NCBI RefSeq assembly: GCF_039414295.1
Contig: NZ_JBCITM010000002.1
Span: 186,001-250,000 of the forward strand
Direction: 5' to 3'
DNA length: 64,000 nucleotides
From: Anoxynatronum sibiricum
GTDB taxonomy: Bacteria; Bacillota; Clostridia; Peptostreptococcales; Tindalliaceae
Shown: piece after piece, positions 25,986 through 34,921 of the stretch
Layout of the letters: the number at the start of each line of letters is the position of its first letter
Numbering within the stretch: the first letter of the stretch is position 1
Made by a program: the position numbers and the translations under genes
Notes under the pieces: generated by a model
What the model was told of the DNA's origin: nothing
Databases searched by the model: none
The model's input: the letters and a program-made list of their open reading frames with translations, nothing else

Positions 25986-26291
25986 TCAGATCCTTATATC
26001 AAGCCGGTTTCCTTTGTATGATTCTGTTGCCTTTTTTTCTGAAGGATTTTTTTTCTTCTTGTTCTTCTGATGTTGCCGATCATTTTTCTGCTGACCGTCT
26101 TCATCCACCAAACTCCCCTGAGATGCATCAGAGTGGATGACTTTACTTTTATTGCGCTCCACTTCCGACTGTACATTATCTTGCATAAAAGCATTTATAT
26201 TGCTTCCTCGATGATGTTGTTCATGCTGATTTTTTGCTTCATGTACCGTGTTGAGAGCAGAAATCGAATGATCAATGGGTTTGATGGACAC
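25986..26291 (-). CDS. Small basic hydrophilic protein of the flagellar operon, unknown function
   Basis: A 101-residue frame starting at GTG 26291, with GGAGG eight bases ahead. A GTG three codons earlier is inside the ribosome site. It is rich in Lys, Asn, Gln, Ser and His, with a strongly basic run (about residues 74-88, KNKKKKNPSEKK) and a short C-terminal GNRLDIRI that looks like a terminal beta strand. It has no signal peptide or membrane segment and is largely disordered by composition. It lies 1 base before the SwrB-like gene and 12 bases after the FapA-family gene, so it is clearly in the operon. Role unknown. Confidence 0.65.
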   Translation of the reverse strand: MSIKPIDHSISALNTVHEAKNQHEQHHRGSNINAFMQDNVQSEVERNKSKVIHSDASQGSLVDEDGQQKNDRQHQKNKKKKNPSEKKATESYKGNRLDIRI

Positions 26292-26303
26292 GTTGCTCAC
26301 CTC

Positions 26304-27734
26304 CTATTTCTCATACATCCCGATGGCTACATCACCTTCCCTGTAAAAAAGCGTGCACATTGCTAAATCATCATATACATGCTTGACCGCATTATAAATG
26401 GATATTCGAACACCAGGATAAATGGTTTGAGAAGCATGGATTTTTCCTTTGGTGGCATCTTCCATTTGCTGATCCATATCAACAATTTCCCGCTGAATGT
26501 CAAGCTGCTGATCTTTCATCACTTCATAAGTTTTCACTGATCTTACCAGCATATCTTTTTTCAATGGCGGCAAAGGAACATTTTTATTCATCTTATTAAG
26601 TATTTCTATGGTCTGTTTTAAGTTCTCGAGGTTCTTGACAGTTTCTTTCAGTTTTGCTTTTGCCTGATCATACTTTTCTTTTAAGTTAGGATCGATGCCT
26701 ACTTCGATTTGCGTTTGTGTTCCCATCGAAGAACCTATAACCTGTGCGACTATTTCTTCACCTGCTTTAACAACGCCGCCTACAATCAATCCTTTTTTAC
26801 CTTTAATTAGGATTTTTCGACGTGCATAAACAACGCTGTGGAGAATACAATCCGCTTCAACGTTGCCACCTGCATTAATTTTTGTATTTTCAATGTACCG
26901 TGCAATCAAATCACCTTTGCAGTATAATTCAGCTTGATTGTTCCCCTGAATACCCCTTTTCAGAACAATATTTGAATTTGATTTGAGTATAGCACCTTCA
27001 ACAACACCTTCTACCTCAATGTCACCATCTGCTTCAATTACAAATCCAGATTTCACATTTCCTTTTACAAGCACTTTTCCGTTAAATCGAATATTACCAG
27101 TGGTGTTATCCACGTTCGCAGGTACTTGGTAAACGGGGCTTACAGTAATTTTTCCGTCTCGTATAAAGACTTGTCCATCTGCCAAGGCCCGCATTTGGAG
27201 GCTGTCACTACTAAGTTCAACGAACTTACCAGGTTGAAAGCGAGCAGGTTTTCCAGATTTTTGCGGTACAATTTTACCTGTGACATCAGTACCAGGCACA
27301 CCTTCTGTCGGCAATATTTGTTCAGCCAGCAGGTCATTTTGACGGACATTTTCAATTAAATCAAGATTCTTAAAATCAACCGTTCCATCTTCGTTAATGG
27401 ATGGTTTTTTCTGCTCCTCAATGTTAAAGTGATAGACCACCTGTCCAGCTTCGCCGTCAACCGGTCTCTCTCCCCTGGCACAAACAAAACTGTTTTGATA
27501 GTGCTGATGCGCAACTTTTTCTTCAATGATATGCCGATCAATACCATGTGCCACATTCGCTGCTTTAAGAGCTTCAGTAACCGTTTCAACCGTTACGGGA
27601 CGCCCCTCTCCCACCGGTTCTGTGAAAAGCATCGTTGCTTCCATCCGGTCAGGAGAGAGAGTAATTTTTACTTCTCCATCAATATTCTGAGGTTCCTTGT
27701 GTTCAGAGATATTAAAATCATTAACTTCCGTCAT
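26304..27734 (-). CDS. FapA (DUF342) family protein
   Basis: 476 residues. The N-terminal half matches the DUF342/FapA layout (NGEDG-type insert NINEDGTVDFKNLD, then LLAEQILPTEGVPGTDVTGK). The central part is a right-handed parallel beta helix with repeats such as GNVKSGFVIEADGDIEVEGVV. A coiled coil follows (about 350-440, KAKLKETVKNLENLKQTI). In Vibrio the FapA protein links glucose signalling to flagellar assembly; in clostridia DUF342 genes commonly follow sigD. No enzymatic motif is apparent. Start ATG behind GAGGGGG. Confidence 0.82.
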   Translation of the reverse strand: MTEVNDFNISEHKEPQNIDGEVKITLSPDRMEATMLFTEPVGEGRPVTVETVTEALKAANVAHGIDRHIIEEKVAHQHYQNSFVCARGERPVDGEAGQVVYHFNIEEQKKPSINEDGTVDFKNLDLIENVRQNDLLAEQILPTEGVPGTDVTGKIVPQKSGKPARFQPGKFVELSSDSLQMRALADGQVFIRDGKITVSPVYQVPANVDNTTGNIRFNGKVLVKGNVKSGFVIEADGDIEVEGVVEGAILKSNSNIVLKRGIQGNNQAELYCKGDLIARYIENTKINAGGNVEADCILHSVVYARRKILIKGKKGLIVGGVVKAGEEIVAQVIGSSMGTQTQIEVGIDPNLKEKYDQAKAKLKETVKNLENLKQTIEILNKMNKNVPLPPLKKDMLVRSVKTYEVMKDQQLDIQREIVDMDQQMEDATKGKIHASQTIYPGVRISIYNAVKHVYDDLAMCTLFYREGDVAIGMYEK

Positions 27735-27761
27735 ATTGATCCCCCTCGTGAGCAGTGATGT

Positions 27762-28490
27762 CTATCCTTCCATCCTGTTTCGAATGCGGGTTACAGCCTT
27801 TGAATGTAATTGTGAGATTCTTGATTCTGAAACACCCATAATATTGCCGATCTCTTTATATGTTAACTCTTCATAATAATAGAGTGAAATCACTTGGCGT
27901 TCTCTGTCAGGCAAGAGTTCAATGCTCTCTATGAGTAGTTTGCTCGTTTCACTTTTCATCAACATCTGCTCAGGTAATTCTTGATGAGATTCCACTGCTT
28001 TAATTTCTTCTGCGGAATCCATTAGCTTCTCTTCCAGGGAAATCATATTGAATGTGCTGGTTTGTTGAAGTACTGATTGAAATTCCTGAACCGACATATC
28101 CAGCGCTTCTGCTATCATTGTGTCTGAAACTTGTCCCTGATACTGGTTTTCAAGCTTTGAAATGACTTCTTCGATTTGCTTTGATTTCTGTCTCACAGAA
28201 CGGGGAATCCAGTCCAGATTGCGAATTTGATCCACAACCGCCCCCCGAATCCGTATTTGGGCATAAGTTTCAAACTTAACATTTTTGCCTGGATCGAATT
28301 TTTCTATGGCGTCAATCAACCCAAAAATACCGTAACTCACGAGGTCATCGAATTCCAGATGGTTTCCATAGGTGGCATATAGTCGTCCGGCAATAATCTT
28401 AACCAGCTCCACATATGTTTCGATTAATCGGGTTTTAGTCCCCGGATCCTTATGCTTCCTATAATGTTCCCACAATTCTTTGGTATCCAT
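27762..28490 (-). CDS. sigD: RNA polymerase sigma factor SigD/FliA (sigma-28)
   Basis: Flagellar sigma factor controlling late motility genes; 242 residues. Region 2 shows HLEFDDLVSYGIFGLIDAI and FETYAQIRIRGAVVDQ; region 3 follows with DWIPRSVRQK. Region 4 is ELTYKEIGNIMGVSESRISQ. In Bacillus, sigD sits near the 3' end of the fla/che operon and its expression reflects how far transcription proceeds; the same distance (about 29 kb from flgB) is seen here. Start ATG behind GGGGGG. Confidence 0.97.
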   Translation of the reverse strand: MDTKELWEHYRKHKDPGTKTRLIETYVELVKIIAGRLYATYGNHLEFDDLVSYGIFGLIDAIEKFDPGKNVKFETYAQIRIRGAVVDQIRNLDWIPRSVRQKSKQIEEVISKLENQYQGQVSDTMIAEALDMSVQEFQSVLQQTSTFNMISLEEKLMDSAEEIKAVESHQELPEQMLMKSETSKLLIESIELLPDRERQVISLYYYEELTYKEIGNIMGVSESRISQLHSKAVTRIRNRMEG

Positions 28491-28514
28491 GGTGAGTCCC
28501 CCCGGCAGCCAGAG

Positions 28515-29000
28515 TTATAGTTCTCTCATTCCTTTACCAATGGCTTTGACAAGTAGTCGTCCCGAGTCAGGGTATATTTCTATGGTACGACCATAATTTC
28601 CTCCTGTATCTTCTGCATGGAGAGGTATGCGATACTCTGTCAGTAATTTTTTGGTTGCTATCGTGTTTCGTGATCCAATTTTCATTATATCTGATTGGCT
28701 GTCCATTGCAAACATCTGTGCTCCACCCGCTATTTTTGCATACAATCGACTTCTGAGAGCTCCTGCTTCCACCATTTCTTTTAGCAGTATTTCCAATGCT
28801 GTATCAGCAAACTTGGCTTTGTTGGCATTGTTCTTTATCTGAGTACTATCTGGCAACATAATATGTGCCAGTCCCGCCAGTCTTTTGTCTGGATCATATA
28901 AGGCAATTCCCACACATGAACCCAACCCCAGGGTTGTCAATACATCAGGAGCTTTCGCGATTTTCAGGTCGGCCATACCGACTTTGATTAGTTCTGCCAT
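28515..29000 (-). CDS. cheD: Chemoreceptor glutamine deamidase CheD
   Basis: 161 residues. The catalytic Cys lies in TTLGLGSCVGIALYDP and the His in GLAHIMLP, with the Thr in NTIATKK. CheD deamidates receptor glutamines and also binds CheC, stimulating its phosphatase activity. The gene directly follows cheC (3-base gap), as in Bacillus. Full length. Confidence 0.96.
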   Translation of the reverse strand: MAELIKVGMADLKIAKAPDVLTTLGLGSCVGIALYDPDKRLAGLAHIMLPDSTQIKNNANKAKFADTALEILLKEMVEAGALRSRLYAKIAGGAQMFAMDSQSDIMKIGSRNTIATKKLLTEYRIPLHAEDTGGNYGRTIEIYPDSGRLLVKAIGKGMREL

Positions 29001-29003
29001 GTA

Positions 29004-29636
29004 TTAACTCACTCCCAGGGCTTCAAGTAAAATGCCATAAGAATTTTCGTCGGGTATCAGAAAAAAGTTTGCTGTCACTTCTTGCGTTCCATCAAAGAGA
29101 CGATTTTCAATCATAAGTACTTTATCACTGATTTCGCCGAATTGAATTGCCGGAACACTGAGAATAGCCCCCGCCATATCGACACACAGTGAAGGTGGTG
29201 ATAAATTAATTCTGAGGTTCGTCAGTGCTGCCAAAGAAGATATATACGAGCCCGATAGTATGTTGCCAATTTCTTGCAAGGCTGACCTGTCCATCTCATC
29301 CAAATCGTACATTTCATTTTCTCTGAAGTCGGCGGGATCTTTGCCCATTAGTATCCCTGTCAACATCTTGGCAGACTGAATATCCATCAGCACCATAATA
29401 TTTCCCTTAATGGCACCATCCATTCCAAAGTAAATGCCTGATACAACATTCTCTTCACCGCCAAGAATACCCGGTACTTCTTCAATGTCCATAATTCTGA
29501 CAACAGGTACTTTCATATCAACTTTTTTTTGAATCATTACCGCTAATGATGTTGCAGCGTTACCTGCACCAATATTTCCAATTTCCCTCAAAACATCTAA
29601 ATGTATACTATTCAGGTCGTCAATCGAACGCGTCAA
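29004..29636 (-). CDS. cheC: CheY-P phosphatase CheC
   Basis: 210 residues with two CheC repeats. Both carry the phosphatase signature: LDVLREIGNIGAGNAA, and SALQEIGNILSGSY, each with the Glu and Asn catalytic pair and the downstream Pro. Start is TTG 29636, overlapping the cheW stop as TTGA with AGGAG nine bases ahead. Both active sites being intact suggests a fully functional CheC, which acts with CheD in the adaptation loop. Confidence 0.95.
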   Translation of the reverse strand: MTRSIDDLNSIHLDVLREIGNIGAGNAATSLAVMIQKKVDMKVPVVRIMDIEEVPGILGGEENVVSGIYFGMDGAIKGNIMVLMDIQSAKMLTGILMGKDPADFRENEMYDLDEMDRSALQEIGNILSGSYISSLAALTNLRINLSPPSLCVDMAGAILSVPAIQFGEISDKVLMIENRLFDGTQEVTANFFLIPDENSYGILLEALGVS

Positions 29637-30121
29637 TGTTCCTGACTCCTTTCCTCCGATGATTCCTGATCATTTAAACCAAGTATCGCAAACACATCCA
29701 ACATAATAATCATTCGATCATCAATTTTGCCGATTCCTTTTATTGATGTATCTTCCACATGACTTAACACACTTGTTGCATTTTCAATATTCTCCTGTGG
29801 GATACTCAATACTTCTGAAGAACTGTCAGTCATAATTCCAACTGTCAGCTCTTCAACCGAAAGAATGATGATCCGCGAATCATCCGTCATAGGTATACTT
29901 TCCAGTCCAAACAGCTTTCTCAGATCAATAACTGGAACTATTTCGCCCCGAAGATTGATGACTCCTAGAATATAAGGCTGTGCATTGGGTACGCGAGTGA
30001 TATCTGTTACTTTTTCAATGATTTCGACAAAGTGAATTGAAACCCCATAAGACTCGCCATCCAACTTAAAAATAACATACTGGTCCACAGCAGCATCGTG
30101 CTTTTGATCCTGATTGTTCAT
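29633..30121 (-). CDS. cheW: Chemotaxis coupling protein CheW
   Basis: 162 residues, one CheW domain (about 14-150) joining receptors to CheA. Typical stretches are QYVIFKLDGESYGV, RVPNAQPYILGVINLRGEIVP and the region before the C-terminal MLDVFAIL. It lies 11 bases after cheA and overlaps cheC by 4 bases. Confidence 0.96.
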   Translation of the reverse strand: MNNQDQKHDAAVDQYVIFKLDGESYGVSIHFVEIIEKVTDITRVPNAQPYILGVINLRGEIVPVIDLRKLFGLESIPMTDDSRIIILSVEELTVGIMTDSSSEVLSIPQENIENATSVLSHVEDTSIKGIGKIDDRMIIMLDVFAILGLNDQESSEERSQEH

Positions 30122-30132
30122 ATAATCCCTCC

Positions 30133-32178
30133 TTAAAAGAAAGAGTTGGTGTCAACAATTAAAGCAACAGTTCCATTACCCAGAATAGTAGCACCTGCAA
30201 TCCCTTGAATTCCAGATAAGTACCGTCCCAGTGACTTTATAACGACCTCTTGTTGACCTATTAATTCATCCACTACGAGGCCGAAAGTACGGTCTCCATG
30301 ATTGACAATGACAACCGTATTCTCTTCCTGTTTTTCGTTCTCATCAGGTACTGAGAGCAGATGTGACAATCTGAGAACAGGTAAAGTGGACTGACGGAAA
30401 AGCACCACCTCTTTCCCCTGAACCTTTCGAATGGCGCTTTCTTGAATGGTTGAAATTTCACGAATATTATTCAACGGTATGGCATATTTCTCCACCCCTA
30501 CATGTACCAGAAGTGCCTGTATGATTGCAAGCGTCAAGGGAAGACGGATGATAAACCGAGTTCCCTTCATGGGCTGTGAATCAACCTCAACGACGCCACC
30601 CAACGTCTCAATTTTGGTTTTCACCACATCCAGACCAACACCACGTCCTGAAAGATCTGATACAGTGTCTGCTGTGCTGAATCCGGGATGGAAGAGAAAC
30701 TGGATGACTTCTTTATCTTCCATCAGCTGGCTTTGAGACTGAGAAATCAAACCTCGATCAAGCGCTTTGGCTTTAACTCGTTCAATGTCAATCCCTTTGC
30801 CATCATCCTGAACTTCAATCACTACACTGTTCCCATCGGGATAGGCGATTAGTTTAAGCGTTCCCGCTTGATCTTTATGGTTTCTAATGCGTGTTTCAGG
30901 CTCTTCAATGCCATGATCAATGGCATTTCTAATTAAATGAATCAATGGGTCGCCTATCTCATCAATGACAGTACGGTCAACTTCTGTTTCTTCACCTGTC
31001 AACTGAAGGTTAATTTCTTTGCCTAAATCTTTTGATAGATCACGAACCATTCTTGGGAAACGATTAAATACTCGTTCGATCGGAACCATTCGTACCTTCA
31101 TGACTGCATCATGCAGACTTGTAGTAATTCTCTCCAGTTGTTCAGTTGTGTCACTGATCGATTTTTGCTGACTCATCTGGTGAGCGTCTTCTAACCGCGT
31201 CTTAATAATAATCAACTCACTCACGAGGTTCATCAGATTATCAAGACGATCAATGTCCACCCGCACAGTTTTCCCAGTTTTTGCTTTTTTCTTAGCATCC
31301 AAGTCACCTTTTGATGCTTCTGTCATTCCACCCTTATCCAGGTCCATCACTGCTGCAGCTATTTCAGTGGGTGCGTGTTTCGCATCGTTTGCGCTGTTTA
31401 TGTTATCATTTGTCAACTCCGTTGCAGTCACTTCATCCACTTCAGCAATATTGCTCAATTCTTGAATTAATGAAACCTCTGGTTTTTCGGTAATGACCGT
31501 CAAATCAAAAGAGAAATCAAATTTCTCATCTTCGATGTCTTCAATACTTGGATTTGCATGAATAATTTCTGCCATCGTTTCAAGAGTGCTGAAAATGATA
31601 TAAGCTCTGGCAGATTTAAGCATGCATTTGGGGTTGAGCGAAATTCTCAGTCTGAAAATCTGGTAGCCCTTATCAGAAGCTTTCTGAATCATACTTGCAA
31701 CATACTCATCTACTTCAATATCGATTTCTCCATCTGCAGCTTCTTGATCATCTGGAGGCGTGTTGATCGTAGTTTCAGTTGTTTTGGTTGGTGACTGCGG
31801 ATTCTCAAGAAGCTGCAGATTTTTTACGAGCTCGGCAGAAACATTTTCACCTTCCTGCTGTGTTGTTTCGATACTCACAACATAGTTTTCCAGTTGATCA
31901 AGGCATTCAAACAAGAGATCAACCACTTTTCCGTTGACAGCCAGCTTACCATTGCGAATGTGATCAAGGACATTCTCCATTTGATGTGTCAGACTGAGTA
32001 CATGATTGTAGCCCATGGTGCCCGACATTCCTTTTATTGTATGAGCGATACGGAAAAGTTCATTTAGATGGGTTGTATCCTGAGGATTCTTCTCCATTGT
32101 CAGTAAAATGTCGTTCATATGCTGCAAATGTTCTTTTGACTCATCAATAAACATATCTAAATACTGGTTCACATCCAT
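30133..32178 (-). CDS. cheA: Chemotaxis histidine kinase CheA
   Basis: 681 residues. Hpt domain with phospho-acceptor His46 (LFRIAHTIKGMSG), a CheY-binding P2-like domain (about 145-250), and a dimerisation segment (VRVDIDRLDNLMNLVSELII). An HATPase domain follows, with N box HLIRNAIDHGIEE, G1 DDGKGIDIE and G2 GRGVGLDVVK. A C-terminal CheW-like domain completes it. Complete and apparently active. Start ATG behind AGGAGG, overlapping the region of the cheB stop. Phosphorylates CheY and CheB. Confidence 0.98.
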   Translation of the reverse strand: MDVNQYLDMFIDESKEHLQHMNDILLTMEKNPQDTTHLNELFRIAHTIKGMSGTMGYNHVLSLTHQMENVLDHIRNGKLAVNGKVVDLLFECLDQLENYVVSIETTQQEGENVSAELVKNLQLLENPQSPTKTTETTINTPPDDQEAADGEIDIEVDEYVASMIQKASDKGYQIFRLRISLNPKCMLKSARAYIIFSTLETMAEIIHANPSIEDIEDEKFDFSFDLTVITEKPEVSLIQELSNIAEVDEVTATELTNDNINSANDAKHAPTEIAAAVMDLDKGGMTEASKGDLDAKKKAKTGKTVRVDIDRLDNLMNLVSELIIIKTRLEDAHQMSQQKSISDTTEQLERITTSLHDAVMKVRMVPIERVFNRFPRMVRDLSKDLGKEINLQLTGEETEVDRTVIDEIGDPLIHLIRNAIDHGIEEPETRIRNHKDQAGTLKLIAYPDGNSVVIEVQDDGKGIDIERVKAKALDRGLISQSQSQLMEDKEVIQFLFHPGFSTADTVSDLSGRGVGLDVVKTKIETLGGVVEVDSQPMKGTRFIIRLPLTLAIIQALLVHVGVEKYAIPLNNIREISTIQESAIRKVQGKEVVLFRQSTLPVLRLSHLLSVPDENEKQEENTVVIVNHGDRTFGLVVDELIGQQEVVIKSLGRYLSGIQGIAGATILGNGTVALIVDTNSFF

Positions 32179-32179
32179 C

Positions 32180-33364
32180 CTACCGGCCTCCTATTCTGTT
32201 GGTGATTGCATCGGTGATCCGTTCCAAAGATACTACCTGGTCGACAACGCCTGCAACAACTGCACTTTTGGGCATTCCATATACAACACAACTTTGTTCA
32301 TCCTGAGCAAGTACGTACGTTTTTGTGACACATTTAAGGTTTTTGATTCCCTTCGTTCCATCAGCACCCATTCCTGTCATAACAACGCAAATGACCTCAT
32401 CAACACTACTTTCTGCCAACGAATCAAACATGCGATCCGCCGCGGGTCTGTGACCCCCAACGGGATCTTCTCTTGTGAGTTCGATGTGCAATCGATGCCT
32501 GAACGGTTTGACTGTCAGGTGATAGTCGCCGGGAGCAATGTATACTGTTCCTGGCTGTATTGCTTCACCTTGTTCTGCCTCTTTGACAGTCACTTGCGAT
32601 AACTGATTAAGGCGTTCCGCTAAGGATTTTGTAAAACCAGGCGGCATATGTTGCACCACCAAAACTGGAAGCGAAAGATTTTGAGGTAAAAAGGGTATCA
32701 CCGATTGTAATGCTTTTGGTCCTCCCGTTGAAACCGCAATAGCAACTAACCGATTTATCGAAAGTGAAGATTCTTCAGCCGTTGTCATTCTCATACCCCT
32801 AACCGGCGGTTTTTCAATCATCACTTTTGACTCATGACGCGTGTGAGAATCTTCAATGCGTTCCCTTTTTGATGACTTGGAATGATCTTTAACCTGCACT
32901 GCAGCTTCTTGTTTCACACTGGTCAGAACATGGGGTGGCATCGCCTGAACTCGATAGGAAATTGATTCCTTTATTTTGGAAATCAGGTCATTTCTGAACT
33001 GCCCTGATGTAATCATAAAAGAAAGAGTTGGTTTTTGTATGAAATCTACAGCACCCAGTTCCAAAGCACGAATTGTCTCAGAACTTCCTTCTTCCGTAAG
33101 GCTGCTGAGCATGATAACGGGTAAAGGACACTCTTTCATCACCGCTTTCAGAGTTTCAAGGCCATCCATTACCGGCATTTCAATATCCAGAGTGATCACA
33201 TCTGGTTTATCCTGAGCAATAATGCCCATGGCTTCTTTTCCATTGCGTGCATGAGCTATCACCTGGATAGCTGGATCACTATGTAGTATATCATTAATGA
33301 CTTTTCTCATGAACGCAGAGTCATCAACAACCAGCACCCTTATGGGAGTTGAGGGATTCCTCAT
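32180..33364 (-). CDS. cheB: Chemoreceptor glutamate methylesterase CheB
   Basis: 394 residues, slightly long. The N-terminal receiver has VVDDSAFMRK and phospho-acceptor Asp60 in ITLDIEMPVMDG. A basic/polar linker of about 60 residues joins the C-terminal esterase, with Ser in AVSTGGPKAL, His in VQHMPPGFT and Asp in MGADGTKG. No cheR is found in this window, so the methyltransferase must be encoded elsewhere. Its start abuts the PilZ gene stop (ctagATG). Confidence 0.97.
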   Translation of the reverse strand: MRNPSTPIRVLVVDDSAFMRKVINDILHSDPAIQVIAHARNGKEAMGIIAQDKPDVITLDIEMPVMDGLETLKAVMKECPLPVIMLSSLTEEGSSETIRALELGAVDFIQKPTLSFMITSGQFRNDLISKIKESISYRVQAMPPHVLTSVKQEAAVQVKDHSKSSKRERIEDSHTRHESKVMIEKPPVRGMRMTTAEESSLSINRLVAIAVSTGGPKALQSVIPFLPQNLSLPVLVVQHMPPGFTKSLAERLNQLSQVTVKEAEQGEAIQPGTVYIAPGDYHLTVKPFRHRLHIELTREDPVGGHRPAADRMFDSLAESSVDEVICVVMTGMGADGTKGIKNLKCVTKTYVLAQDEQSCVVYGMPKSAVVAGVVDQVVSLERITDAITNRIGGR

Positions 33365-34006
33365 CTAGACCAGTCCTTTTTGGCGCAACTCTCCTTGTTT
33401 GTGGAAAATATAGCCAACTATTTTATTCTGATTTTGTTCACTAACATCGATGAATTGTGCGCCAATTTCATAGCGCTTATCATGGGGCATCCTCTGAGAG
33501 CGAACAATTTTTGCCGCCACTGCAATTACGTGTTCATCAAGATGTAATGTGCATTCAATTTTTTCTCCCACATAAAATGATCGCGGGGAAATCATTCGAA
33601 CACCACCGCCACTGATATCCTGAACAATCGCGTCACAAGATTGATCATTTTCAAGGCTTCTTAACTTGCACTGCAACATGTATTTCAAGCGGAAGAACTC
33701 ACGCCTCTGAGTTTTTTCCGGCTCTGTCAATCGGGCAATCTGAAAGTAAGTCAGGTAATTATCCTTCACTTTTTTTAAAAAAGATGCCTGAAACATGTAG
33801 ATACCCGCCTCGCGATAGTAGATAATATCAGCCTTCTGGCCAACACGAATGGGGTACTCAACGCCCTTAGACACAGGTGGTGTCAAATAATAGAACTCGC
33901 TATCGACATTCATCACCTGAGAATAAAGAATCATATATCCCTCAGGATTTGACGGATGATGAATGCGCACGTCCACCTTATCTCCTGTTTCCAAAAGAAT
34001 TTCCAT
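33365..34006 (-). CDS. PilZ-domain protein with YcgR-type N-terminal domain
   Basis: 213 residues. The N-terminal flagellar-brake (YcgR/YpfB-like) beta domain is about 1-95. The C-terminal PilZ domain has the c-di-GMP motifs RREFFRL (RxxxR type, about 102-108) and DISGGGVRM (DxSxxG, near 130). By family it should bind c-di-GMP and modulate flagellar rotation, like DgrA/YpfB in Bacillus. Here it is inside the fla/che operon between flhG and cheB, where Bacillus has no such gene. Specific partner unknown. Confidence 0.88.
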   Translation of the reverse strand: MEILLETGDKVDVRIHHPSNPEGYMILYSQVMNVDSEFYYLTPPVSKGVEYPIRVGQKADIIYYREAGIYMFQASFLKKVKDNYLTYFQIARLTEPEKTQRREFFRLKYMLQCKLRSLENDQSCDAIVQDISGGGVRMISPRSFYVGEKIECTLHLDEHVIAVAAKIVRSQRMPHDKRYEIGAQFIDVSEQNQNKIVGYIFHKQGELRQKGLV

Positions 34007-34018
34007 CGATCCCGCTCC

Positions 34019-34921
34019 TTACCGGAAAATCCCCATTAGTCGATGTACAAATCCACCTTTGTTCATGGATGAATGATCAAAGGCATCATTTTCATTCGTC
34101 AATCTCAGGGCAATCACTTCAATGTTCTTGGCAGCGATACTGCCAGGATACTCAACCATTAAAGGCGTCTGCTTTTTGACAGCTTTAGATACCGATACAT
34201 CTTCAAGAACAGTTCCCAATTTCTCTAATTTTTTACCCAGAAATTTCTCGCTGGCATTACTTATTTTATCATAATACTGATTTCCTTCTTTTGTGGTTTC
34301 AGCACGGTTAATCACAATGTGGATGCGCGTCGTCAATTTTTCATTGGATATGGCTTTGATCATTGCGTAAGCATCAGTTAGTGAGGTGGGCTCTGGCGTT
34401 GTCACCACTATGATATCATCACTTGCTCCAGAAAATGCCAGAATGCTTTTTGACAAACCTGCGCCAGTGTCAATGATGGCCACATCAAAAAGCTGGTATA
34501 GTTCCTGAAAGTGAAAAATAAGCCGTTGAATTTTTTCCTGTGGAAGATCCAGCAAATCCATCATCCCAGAACCGCCTGAAATAATTTTGAGGCCTTCTGG
34601 TCCATTTCCAAGAATATCTTCCAGCTTCATATCTGAGTATAACAGATTATTTAAAGTGTAGCGGGGTACTGTTCCTGCTACAACATCAACATTGGCCAAA
34701 CCCAGGTCGGCGTCAATCACAACGGTACGCTTTCCCAGTCGACAAAGCGCTATTCCCAAATTGATTGAAAAGTTTGTTTTGCCGACTCCGCCCTTTCCGC
34801 TTGTAACGCAAATAAACCTTGTTTTTTGTGCTGATGGAACAGTTTCAGCACTATCTAAGGTCTCGGCTTTATTTTCGATCCTGTTCTGGATCATTTCTCT
34901 TAATTTGCCCGCCTGATCCAT
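34019..34921 (-). CDS. flhG: MinD-like ATPase FlhG (YlxH/FleN)
   Basis: 300 residues. The deviant Walker A GKGGVGKT is preceded by an N-terminal extension beginning MDQAGKLREMIQNR. That is the DQAxxLR helix known to stimulate FlhF GTPase activity. Walker B/switch regions (DADLGLANVDV, DTGAG) and a C-terminal region follow. It controls flagellar number and placement together with FlhF. Its start codon overlaps the flhF stop as TAATG. Confidence 0.95.
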   Translation of the reverse strand: MDQAGKLREMIQNRIENKAETLDSAETVPSAQKTRFICVTSGKGGVGKTNFSINLGIALCRLGKRTVVIDADLGLANVDVVAGTVPRYTLNNLLYSDMKLEDILGNGPEGLKIISGGSGMMDLLDLPQEKIQRLIFHFQELYQLFDVAIIDTGAGLSKSILAFSGASDDIIVVTTPEPTSLTDAYAMIKAISNEKLTTRIHIVINRAETTKEGNQYYDKISNASEKFLGKKLEKLGTVLEDVSVSKAVKKQTPLMVEYPGSIAAKNIEVIALRLTNENDAFDHSSMNKGGFVHRLMGIFR

